Assembly (NCBI GenBank): GCA_910578655.1
Contig: CAJTQE010000043.1
Coordinates: 1 to 15,108, forward strand
Direction of reading: 5' to 3'
DNA: 15,108 nucleotides
Origin: an uncultured Christensenella sp.
GTDB lineage: Bacteria; Bacillota; Clostridia; Christensenellales; Borkfalkiaceae
The notes under the pieces are model-generated. The model saw only the letters and a list, made by a program, of their open reading frames with translations, had not been told where the DNA came from and made no database searches. A program made the position numbers and the translations under genes. Below, piece by piece: positions 6,117 through 13,223 of this stretch (position 1 is its first letter; the number at the start of each line of letters is the position of its first letter).

Positions 6117-7301
6117 TTAATTCTCCTTTTTGAATTGCAAAGTTTCAAAAGCCTTTTGCATTTCGGGCAGCGAATTGAAGTTCCGCCACACCGTTTGTTT
6201 TTCGTAGTTAGCCAGCATTAACAAAGTTATGCCTTTATCGATACCTATATAGCTTTCGCTGTACCAGTCTTCGTCATCGTTATACGCGTCGACAAGCCCG
6301 TATTTCCCGATAAGCCTCGGTTTGGAATAAAAATATTCAAGTGCGGCAATGCTGAGTTCCGGCGTGTACGGCATAGAACCGAGTGCGCCGCACGGGGGAA
6401 TTGTTCCGTTTGAAACGTTTTCGGTATTGCCGTTGCCGCTGGGCGCGGTGCCGATATGTCCTTTATAACCTTGTTTGGTGAGGCACGCAGTAAGCCCCCA
6501 GCCGTTTTCATAGCCCTTGTATTCTTTTGAATGGTCACGGCAGAAAGCGAAGTTCGCTTTGGTTGCCTGCACCGTGTTTTCGAACCAGTCGACGCCGAAA
6601 GCGTCTTTTTTATCCTTAAAGTCCAAAAACGCGTGCGAGAACTGATGCGTAAATATGCTGCCGAACCAACTGTAAATAAATTCGTGTCCGCCCCAGCTGC
6701 CCTTTAAGCGCTTGAACGACGAGTACGCCTCCGCAGCTATTTTTTCGCCTTTGGGAGAGCCTGCCGCCAAAAAGTAAAGTATAAGCTGCTCTGCATAAAC
6801 GTCCCAGTAACCGCTGAAACCATTTTCGAATTCAGCCATATAGAAATACTTTTTCTCTTTGCTGTAAAAATATTCCCAGTCGCATTCCAAGTAGATGCGG
6901 CGCGCCAATTCAAGCGTTTTTCCGCCGAAGTATGCGCCTGCGGTAAGTGCGCCTGCGATAAACAGCGCAGTGTCTATTATGGAAAGTTCGCACTTGCGCG
7001 CGCGCTGTCCGTCGGAAATATTGTAAAAGTGATAGTAAAAACCGTTTTTACGCTCAAGCTTTGCGTGAGTTTTAAGCGTTTTAAAGCAAATCTCTTCGCC
7101 CTCTCCGCGCGTTATATAGCCGAAGTCGCAGCCTACAACCATTGCGGAAAGCATAAATCCCGTTGCCGCAACCGAGCTGTCGTTGTGCTTGGTCGGGTAC
7201 ATATCGTGCGTAAGACCGTAAGTTAAGGGAGATTTGTCGAAATTGTCGTAAAAATAATTAAAGCATAACTTTCTTTCGCGCTCGATTAAATTCTGGTTCA
7301 C
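6117..7301 (-). CDS. cytoplasmic Glycoamylase-like (PF10091, GH144-type) glucan hydrolase
   Basis: The 394-residue protein has no signal peptide or membrane segment, so it should act inside the cell. It is a clear paralogue of the next gene upstream along its whole length. Shared motifs include YGLTHDMYP (28-36), SSVAATG, GYITRGEG, IIDTALF (108-114), YWDVYAEQL (165-173), FIYSWFGSIFTHQFSHAFLDF (208-228), GWGLTAC (267-273), PPCGALGS (302-309), KYGLVDAYN (333-341) and YIGIDKG (351-357). These belong to the alpha/alpha-barrel family PF10091, whose characterised GH144 members are endo-beta-1,2-glucanases. Candidate catalytic or binding acids are Asp110, Asp167, Glu171 and Asp355, unproven. The start is GTG with AGAGG 5 nt before it. 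The gene lies 11 nt after its paralogue and 3 nt before the ATPase gene. It probably cuts imported oligosaccharides; the exact linkage is uncertain. Confidence 0.85.
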   Translation of the reverse strand: MNQNLIERERKLCFNYFYDNFDKSPLTYGLTHDMYPTKHNDSSVAATGFMLSAMVVGCDFGYITRGEGEEICFKTLKTHAKLERKNGFYYHFYNISDGQRARKCELSIIDTALFIAGALTAGAYFGGKTLELARRIYLECDWEYFYSKEKKYFYMAEFENGFSGYWDVYAEQLILYFLAAGSPKGEKIAAEAYSSFKRLKGSWGGHEFIYSWFGSIFTHQFSHAFLDFKDKKDAFGVDWFENTVQATKANFAFCRDHSKEYKGYENGWGLTACLTKQGYKGHIGTAPSGNGNTENVSNGTIPPCGALGSMPYTPELSIAALEYFYSKPRLIGKYGLVDAYNDDEDWYSESYIGIDKGITLLMLANYEKQTVWRNFNSLPEMQKAFETLQFKKEN

Positions 7302-7312
7302 ACATTACCTCT

Positions 7313-8656
7313 TTAAACGGCTGTAAAGCCTAAATTTTTCAAACCGTTTTGGATATATTGATTATTCATAGAGGTACTCCATACCCCTCTGTTTTTGAAA
7401 TTTGAAAGCATTAAAAGGGTTATGCCCTTGTCAATGCCGATACTGTCGTTTGCGTACCAGTTGCGGTCAAGGTTATATGCGTCAACCAAACCGTACTTGC
7501 CCTGTAAACGCGTTAAACTTTGATAATATTCGAGAGCTTTCAAACTCTCTTCGGGTGTAAACACCACCGAGCCGAGCGCACCGCACGGGGCAACCGTAGC
7601 TTCTATTTTTGAATAATTCCCGTCTGCCGACCAACCGCGGGGCTGAGCGCCGAGATGTCCGCTGTAACCGTCGGGGGTGTCGCAAGCCGTTAAGCCCCAA
7701 CCGCCCTTTGCGAACGTTTCAAGGTGAGACCTGTCGCGGCAGAATTCGTAAGCCGCCTTTGAAGCGTTAACCGAATTTTCGTGCCAGTCGGTGCCGTTTT
7801 TGTCTTTATAGCCCGAAAAATCTATCCAGGCGTGCGAGAACTGATAGGTAAATATACTGCCGAACCAGCTGTAAATGAATTTGTGTTCGCCGTAGCTTCC
7901 TTCGTTTCTCGTAAAGTCGTAATAAGTTTTGTCGTCAAGTCTGTATTGTTCGTTGGGGCTGCCGGCGCCGAGAACGTACATCATAAGCTGCTCTGCATAC
8001 CAGTCCCAGTTACCCAAAAGGCTGTAATTGCCGTCGCCCGAAAAGCCCATTGTAAGATAGGTTTTACTGCCTTTTTTGCGTTCAATCGATTTCCAGTTGA
8101 CGTTTGAATAAAGCTCGGTTGCAAGTTCCTTTATTTCACCGCCGAAGTATTCGCCGGCGTGAACTGCTCCGCAGAGAAGAATTGCAGTGTCAACCGAAGA
8201 AATTTCAATGCCGTTTACGCGCTTGCCCGTAATCATATTTATGAAGTGGGCAAAAAATCCTTCGTGGGCAACGTCGCTGTCATTTTGAAGTGCGAGCATA
8301 GTTTTAAGAGTTTTTTCGGTGCGTTCCGCGCCCTGTTCACGGGTTATATAGCCCTCTTCAACGCCGATTACGTAGGCGGAAAGCCCGTACCCGACCGACG
8401 CAACCGAAGCCGTGCCGGACGTGTTAGGATAACGGTCGGCAATAAGTCCGTAAGTGGGAAGATTGCCTTCGATTATGTCGGAACTGCCAACCTCGCGCAG
8501 GGGCGAAGCTTCTTCCCAAAAGAAATCGAAACTTAATCGCATTTCCTTTTCTATATTCGATTTGTATTTCTGATACAAGTCTTTACCGCAGGCAGTTAAG
8601 CTTAAACAGCTTACCGCCATCAGTAAAGTTATAATAATCGATAATATTTTTTTCAA
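7313..8656 (-). CDS. surface lipoprotein Glycoamylase-like (PF10091, GH144-type) glucan hydrolase
   Basis: The 447-residue protein starts with a lipoprotein signal peptide with lipobox LTAC (Cys23), so it should be anchored outside the membrane. The PF10091 domain spans about 35-430. It carries YGLIADRYP, SVASVGYG, SSVDTAIL (153-160), NWDWYAEQL (216-224), FIYSWFGSIFTYQFSHAWIDF (260-280), GWGLTAC (319-325), APCGALGS (356-363), KYGLVDAYN (387-395) and SIGIDKG (405-411), each matched in the cytoplasmic paralogue. The start is a TTG at 8654-8656, two nt after the permease stop; its GGGAGAG site overlaps the last codons of the permease gene. The signal peptide begins exactly there, which supports this start. 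Known GH144 enzymes are endo-beta-1,2-glucanases. Here it probably makes oligosaccharides for the importer; substrate assignment is by family only. Confidence 0.88.
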   Translation of the reverse strand: MKKILSIIITLLMAVSCLSLTACGKDLYQKYKSNIEKEMRLSFDFFWEEASPLREVGSSDIIEGNLPTYGLIADRYPNTSGTASVASVGYGLSAYVIGVEEGYITREQGAERTEKTLKTMLALQNDSDVAHEGFFAHFINMITGKRVNGIEISSVDTAILLCGAVHAGEYFGGEIKELATELYSNVNWKSIERKKGSKTYLTMGFSGDGNYSLLGNWDWYAEQLMMYVLGAGSPNEQYRLDDKTYYDFTRNEGSYGEHKFIYSWFGSIFTYQFSHAWIDFSGYKDKNGTDWHENSVNASKAAYEFCRDRSHLETFAKGGWGLTACDTPDGYSGHLGAQPRGWSADGNYSKIEATVAPCGALGSVVFTPEESLKALEYYQSLTRLQGKYGLVDAYNLDRNWYANDSIGIDKGITLLMLSNFKNRGVWSTSMNNQYIQNGLKNLGFTAV

Positions 8657-8658
8657 AA

Positions 8659-9993
8659 TTACTCTCCCGTTATGCCCGCTTTGTCTATACCTTCGGTGAA
8701 GTGTTTCTGCGTAAAGAAATAGAAAATCAAAAGCGGTAAAATGCTGAGCAGGGTTCCTGCCATATAAATTGCTTCGTTTACGGTTTTGCCGCCGATACCG
8801 CCCGCGTCGCCGAACAGCTCTTTGTACGTAGCCTCAAATTTTTCAAGTTCGAGGGGCAGCGTTGTTACCGCACCGCCGAGATAAATCGAAGTTAAAACCG
8901 TTTCGTTATAGTACCAAACTACCGACAGCAGCAGCGAAAGCAATATTGCAGGCTTTGCCGCAGAAAGTCCGATACGTATGAAAATCTGAAATGAGTTTGC
9001 CCCGTCAATCTTTGCCGCTTCGACGACAGAGTCGGGTATACCGCGAAAGAATTGATAGAATATGAGAATGAATACAGCGGATTTAATGCCCTGTCCCAAT
9101 GCCGCCGGAATTATGAACGTGAATACGGAATCTACTATTCCTATTTTGGAATATATGAGAAGCTGAGGCATCATCGTAAGCTGTGTAGGAACGATAAACG
9201 TTATTATTATGAGTGCAAACACTGCCTTTTTGCCCCTGAAATTGAACCTTGCCAAACCGTACGCCGCAAGACAGCAGCTTATCGTTTGGAAAATTGCAGG
9301 AAGCAAAGAAACGTAAATCGTTTGGAATAGTGTGGTCCAGAAATTGAGAACGTGTGCCGCCTCCGAATAGTTTTGGAAATATGCCGAAGTGGGCAGATAG
9401 TTTACCATAGGGTCGGTTACGTCCGACGGACTCATAAGCGAGTAGCCGAGCATATACAGTATGGGATAAACGTAGACGAAACCGAAAAGTATCAAGAGCG
9501 AGTAGCTTACGAAACACTGTAAAAAGCCTTTCTTTTCGCCCGTGCCGAGCATAAACGACTTGACGCCCTCTTTGGTAAGAGATTTAAACCACGCCTTAGT
9601 GCGCGAAGGGAAAGCCTTAAACCACGCAGGCAAGCCCTTGAAAAACGCAACCGTCCTCGACGGAAGTGCTTTAAACCAAAGACCTATATCTTTAATCCAC
9701 CGCACAAACGAACGGTGTTCTTCGTCGCCTTTGAATTTTAAAATTATTTTCTGATAAAACCAGTCTTTGATATGCGTCCATATTGCAATGAAGAACGACG
9801 CAATTACAAGACCTGCCGATTTAAAAAACGCAGTTACGGGGTTATCTTTCCTTACGGGTTCGCCGTCGGGGACTGCAATTTGAGCCTCTTCCGCCGTTTC
9901 AACGGTCTGCTCTGCGGATTCCGGAACGGGGGTTTCTTTCAATTCCTCTGCGGGGGGCTGTCCGTTCAATTCGGACTGAGATTTTTTCTTCAT
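8659..9993 (-). CDS. sugar ABC permease, MalG/UgpE type, with a long N-terminal extension
   Basis: The 444-residue protein is one of the two membrane subunits of the importer. The permease core starts near residue 155, with about six membrane segments and the ATPase-docking EAA loop EAAKIDGANSFQIFIRIG (325-342). The C-terminal THKHFTEG-type end (here TQKHFTEGI, 428-436) is usual for MalG-like permeases. Family members have about 280 residues; here about 155 more precede the core. This extension has an acidic Pro/Glu-rich start (7-50), a hydrophobic stretch (about 55-75) and an 18-residue tandem repeat, WFKALPSRTVAFFKGL (106-121) and WFKAFPSRTKAWFKSL (124-139), 12 of 16 positions identical. 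The gene overlaps the upstream permease gene by 4 bp (ATGA), and a GGGGG lies just before the start. The extension may be cytoplasmic and membrane-surface associated; its function is unknown. Confidence 0.92.
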   Translation of the reverse strand: MKKKSQSELNGQPPAEELKETPVPESAEQTVETAEEAQIAVPDGEPVRKDNPVTAFFKSAGLVIASFFIAIWTHIKDWFYQKIILKFKGDEEHRSFVRWIKDIGLWFKALPSRTVAFFKGLPAWFKAFPSRTKAWFKSLTKEGVKSFMLGTGEKKGFLQCFVSYSLLILFGFVYVYPILYMLGYSLMSPSDVTDPMVNYLPTSAYFQNYSEAAHVLNFWTTLFQTIYVSLLPAIFQTISCCLAAYGLARFNFRGKKAVFALIIITFIVPTQLTMMPQLLIYSKIGIVDSVFTFIIPAALGQGIKSAVFILIFYQFFRGIPDSVVEAAKIDGANSFQIFIRIGLSAAKPAILLSLLLSVVWYYNETVLTSIYLGGAVTTLPLELEKFEATYKELFGDAGGIGGKTVNEAIYMAGTLLSILPLLIFYFFTQKHFTEGIDKAGITGE

Positions 9994-11063
9994 ACCTTTG
10001 CCCCCTTTGCACGTCTTTGAAGTTTAAAGCGTCTGTCCGTCTTTAAGCGCTTTTCGTGCTTTTTGAATATGAGAACGGCAACCCCGAGAATGACGAGCAT
10101 TACTATGAAATATATCCACGCCATTGCCGAAGCATAGCCGTAGCCGCCGGAACCGTCGGTCGCGTTCATATCGGTCTGTATCTTGTTGATTATGGGGTTG
10201 AGCGAGAATATCGACTGCATTACTACCGTGAACACAACATTTAACACTATCGTAGGGTTGAGCGCCGGAAGGGTTATCTTCCAGAACATCTCCCATTTGG
10301 TAGCCCCGTCGATTTTCGCGGCCTCGTACATACTTTTATCCATTTTTTGAAGTCCCGTCATAAATACGAGTATCTGTATGCCGGAGAACCATAAAATCAT
10401 AATGAATTCGGAAGTCAAAAATTGAAGCGAGTCTACGAGGAACTGCGGAAGGGTTTCCGCAAGTTTTTCAAAGTCAATCAGATTTTCAATTCCCGGAAAC
10501 GATGCCACGCCCTGATCGATAAACATCTTAATTACGGGGCCGCTTGTAATGATTACGGGGAAAAAGAATATCGTCCTGAAAAAGCCCGTTCCTTTAAGCT
10601 TGCTGTTCAGAAGCATTGCAAGAATAAGCGAAACAACGGTTATTACGGGAACATACAGAATTATCTGCATTGCATAATCGCCCAAAGCCTGAGTAAACTT
10701 GCTGTCCTGCAACAGCGCTTTTGCATAGTTGCCGAACCCGATAAACGTCGTGTTTATTTCGCCAAGTCTGATCTGAACGTCGCCGAAACTGAAAATGAAC
10801 GTCTGTATTATCGGGTAAGCAACGAACACGCAAAAACCGATAAGCCACGGCAGCAGGAACATATATCCGCTGAACGCTTCGGAATGCAGAATTCTGTAAA
10901 GTTTGCCCTCGGTTTTGTCGCGGATTTTGGGCGCGCTTGCGGCAACTTCTTCCGTTTTATCGGGTTCGTTTGCCGCAATCCCCTCAGCCGTATCGCAGAC
11001 CTCGGGTTCAGTTGCGGATACTTCTTCCGCCTTTACGTTGTCTTTTTTTATCTCTTTTTTCAT
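9990..11063 (-). CDS. sugar ABC permease, MalF/UgpA type
   Basis: The 357-residue protein has about six membrane segments (first at about 65-90, last at about 314-334) and the EAA loop EAAKIDGATKWEMFWKITLPAL, split here as EAAKIDGATK (247-256) and WEMFWKITLP (257-266), which docks on the ATPase. It pairs with the next gene to form the translocation channel of a CUT1-type carbohydrate importer. The first 55 residues are an unusual acidic, Ala/Glu-rich tail with a loose repeat (SATEPEVCDTAEG, AANEPDKTEEV, AASAPKIRDKTEG); usual family members start close to the first membrane segment. The gene lies 24 bp after the DUF5696 gene, with a weak AGGAT site before the ATG, and overlaps the next permease by 4 bp. 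The solute it carries is not evident from the sequence. Confidence 0.93.
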   Translation of the reverse strand: MKKEIKKDNVKAEEVSATEPEVCDTAEGIAANEPDKTEEVAASAPKIRDKTEGKLYRILHSEAFSGYMFLLPWLIGFCVFVAYPIIQTFIFSFGDVQIRLGEINTTFIGFGNYAKALLQDSKFTQALGDYAMQIILYVPVITVVSLILAMLLNSKLKGTGFFRTIFFFPVIITSGPVIKMFIDQGVASFPGIENLIDFEKLAETLPQFLVDSLQFLTSEFIMILWFSGIQILVFMTGLQKMDKSMYEAAKIDGATKWEMFWKITLPALNPTIVLNVVFTVVMQSIFSLNPIINKIQTDMNATDGSGGYGYASAMAWIYFIVMLVILGVAVLIFKKHEKRLKTDRRFKLQRRAKGAKV

Positions 11064-11087
11064 AGTTAATCCTATGTCTTTAAGAAT

Positions 11088-13223
11088 TTATATTACCGAC
11101 GCGCTTTTTGCTTTGACAGCAACTCCGCTTTCCGATAAGTAATCGGTATTGCTGTAATTTACAACGACCGACTTGCCGTTTGAATACTTAGTTACGAATA
11201 CTCCGCTTGCCACTTCGTCGCGTTCAGTCATTCTGCACCCTGCCACTTTTGAAAGGGTTTCGTCCACCAACGAATAGATACTTTTAATTTTATCTTTCCA
11301 AACTGTATAAGAGGACGTGAATATGCTTGAACTGTTTGTACCGTAAAGTTCCAGCGCATCCTTTTCGGTGATTAAAAACGAGGGATATACGTTGTAATCG
11401 ATAAGCCTTAAAATAATGTCGTCACCGGTATAATTGAGGTTGACGGGCGAGCTGTATAATTGCATTTCGCCGGATACCACCATCTGCACGAAAGGTACGC
11501 TGCGCGTCTCTATCATAAATCCGCTTGACGATAAAGGAGCTTCCAGATAAGAATCGACCACTTCCCACATATAAGCGTTGGGTGCAACCACGTTTGCAAC
11601 TTTTCCCGAAGCCGCTACGGCTTCTTTAAACTTATTTGCAGTGTAAGCGCGGTCGTAATCACGCGTCTTATAACCCGAATAGAGCAGAGCGCCTAACGAA
11701 TTGTAGTCTATGCCGGCGTTATACTGATTTATCGTCTTTAAGTCTTTGTTCATTCTCGCTGCGGCGTCGTCGGGATTCAGAAGATAGAACTTAGCAGTTG
11801 AGCCCGCACGGCTGTCGTTTAAAGAAATGAACTGGTTAGAGATATTCAGCGCAAGCTGTTTTTCGTTGACCGACGCGCCCGTATAGGCTTTTATATAGTC
11901 GGTTGTGAACGCAAAGTTTACGCCTGACTGACCGAGCTTCTCCGCAAGGCGCCGATAGCCGTTCTTTCCGCCGGAACCGCCGTCAAACGGGAAATGGTTG
12001 GGATATGAATTGTTAAGACCGCCTTTCGAATAACCCAGCGCAGAGATTGACAAATTGTTGCAGTAACCGCTTATTTCTTCGGCTACCTGCTCCACAAAAG
12101 AAGTTTTGGTCATAGTAACCACTTCGTTGCCGAACATTCCCTTCTTGTTTTCTGCCATTAAAAATTGAAGTCTTAATCCTGCGGCGTCCGCCTTTTCACT
12201 CTCTTTGAACTGAACTGTATTGCGGTACTCTTCCGCCACGTCGTCTACGCCGCACTCTCCGTCTATAAGGGTCATTGTCTGAACGAGGTCGAACTTGTTC
12301 AGATTTTCCTGAAAGTCGATATAGCTTTTGCCGTCCGTTCCCGAACTTTCGTAATACTTTACGAAAGATTCGCGGTATATCCACTGAAAATACGCTATGT
12401 TATAGTTAGTAGTTATCGAGCTGACGGACGCATTTACCGAACAGTATTCAGCTCCGTCGTCCGCAGTGAACATAGTGCCGCCGTCGGAATACATAGTTGC
12501 AAAGACGGGCATAGTTGCCGTAAGCGGCGAATTGACGGCAACCTGCGTGAACGATATTCCGTAGTCACTGCCGTACACCCTTGCGGAATAAGCCTGCTTT
12601 GCGGCAGTCGGAGCCGATAAGTCGATTACCGCACCGCTTCCGTCGGGAAGAAGAATCTGACCGTCAACAAGACTGTAACTGCTGTCGAAGAAAGGATAAA
12701 CTATCAGATATTCAAGTTTGGTTTCTTCGGGGTCGTCTTCCCGAATGGAATCGTAAGGGATACGAACTTGAAGTTTGTTGCCCTTGATGCGCAATTCGAA
12801 TTTGAAAGATATTGATATGTCGCGGCAATTGATGTTCGCGTCGAACCCGTCCGCTCTCTCCTTGAAGTTAATCTTGGGTTTGAGCATATTTATAGTTCTT
12901 TCGCGGGTGTTGCCCGTACCCATCATCTTGTAACCGATTGTAACCGCGTCGGTAAGTTTATTTACCCAAAGACTGTTCAACCCGTCGTTTTCGCTGTTCC
13001 TTTTACCCGAATACCAGGTTCTGCCGCCCCTCGTGGCCGAAAAGTTCAACGTTTTGGTGTCTACCGTAATGGCTGTTCCGTCCGCTTCGACCGTGTAGGT
13101 GTTTTGCGCGGTATCCCCATCGTCTGCGGCGCTTTGGGGAAGTTGAGTTGCAAGCGCAACGTTGCCCGCAATGACGGTACCTGTAAGCAAAGCCGCTACG
13201 GCTAATTTAAGTTTACCTATCAT
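11088..13223 (-). CDS. secreted or anchored DUF5696-type protein, possible cryptic glycosidase
   Basis: The 711-residue product begins with a signal or anchor segment (about 1-27; ALA before TQ could be a cleavage site). It continues with a beta-rich region to about 335 that includes LLPDGSGAVID (191-201). An alpha/beta region at about 345-645 (LRLQFLMAE, ISALGYSKGG, VNFAFTTDYIKAY) could be a TIM-type barrel. It ends in a small beta domain, GVFVTKYSNGKSVVVNYS...GVAVKAKSASVI. The PDGSGA motif and neighbourhood are what I recall for DUF5696 proteins beside Yip1 and ABC permease genes in Firmicutes. The supersandwich/barrel/beta-tail order is seen in several glycoside hydrolase clans, hence the guess; no activity is known to me. 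The frame is open up to 13412, but the ATG at 13223 is right. GGAGGTG lies 7 nt before it, the signal peptide starts there, and it overlaps the upstream stop by 4 bp. Confidence 0.75.
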   Translation of the reverse strand: MIGKLKLAVAALLTGTVIAGNVALATQLPQSAADDGDTAQNTYTVEADGTAITVDTKTLNFSATRGGRTWYSGKRNSENDGLNSLWVNKLTDAVTIGYKMMGTGNTRERTINMLKPKINFKERADGFDANINCRDISISFKFELRIKGNKLQVRIPYDSIREDDPEETKLEYLIVYPFFDSSYSLVDGQILLPDGSGAVIDLSAPTAAKQAYSARVYGSDYGISFTQVAVNSPLTATMPVFATMYSDGGTMFTADDGAEYCSVNASVSSITTNYNIAYFQWIYRESFVKYYESSGTDGKSYIDFQENLNKFDLVQTMTLIDGECGVDDVAEEYRNTVQFKESEKADAAGLRLQFLMAENKKGMFGNEVVTMTKTSFVEQVAEEISGYCNNLSISALGYSKGGLNNSYPNHFPFDGGSGGKNGYRRLAEKLGQSGVNFAFTTDYIKAYTGASVNEKQLALNISNQFISLNDSRAGSTAKFYLLNPDDAAARMNKDLKTINQYNAGIDYNSLGALLYSGYKTRDYDRAYTANKFKEAVAASGKVANVVAPNAYMWEVVDSYLEAPLSSSGFMIETRSVPFVQMVVSGEMQLYSSPVNLNYTGDDIILRLIDYNVYPSFLITEKDALELYGTNSSSIFTSSYTVWKDKIKSIYSLVDETLSKVAGCRMTERDEVASGVFVTKYSNGKSVVVNYSNTDYLSESGVAVKAKSASVI

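Noticed and set aside
10422..11069. Plus-strand open frame of 215 codons opposite the MalF-type permease
   Set aside because: It mirrors the coding strand of a clear permease. Its composition reflects the complement of Lys/Glu-rich codons, and no domain is visible.
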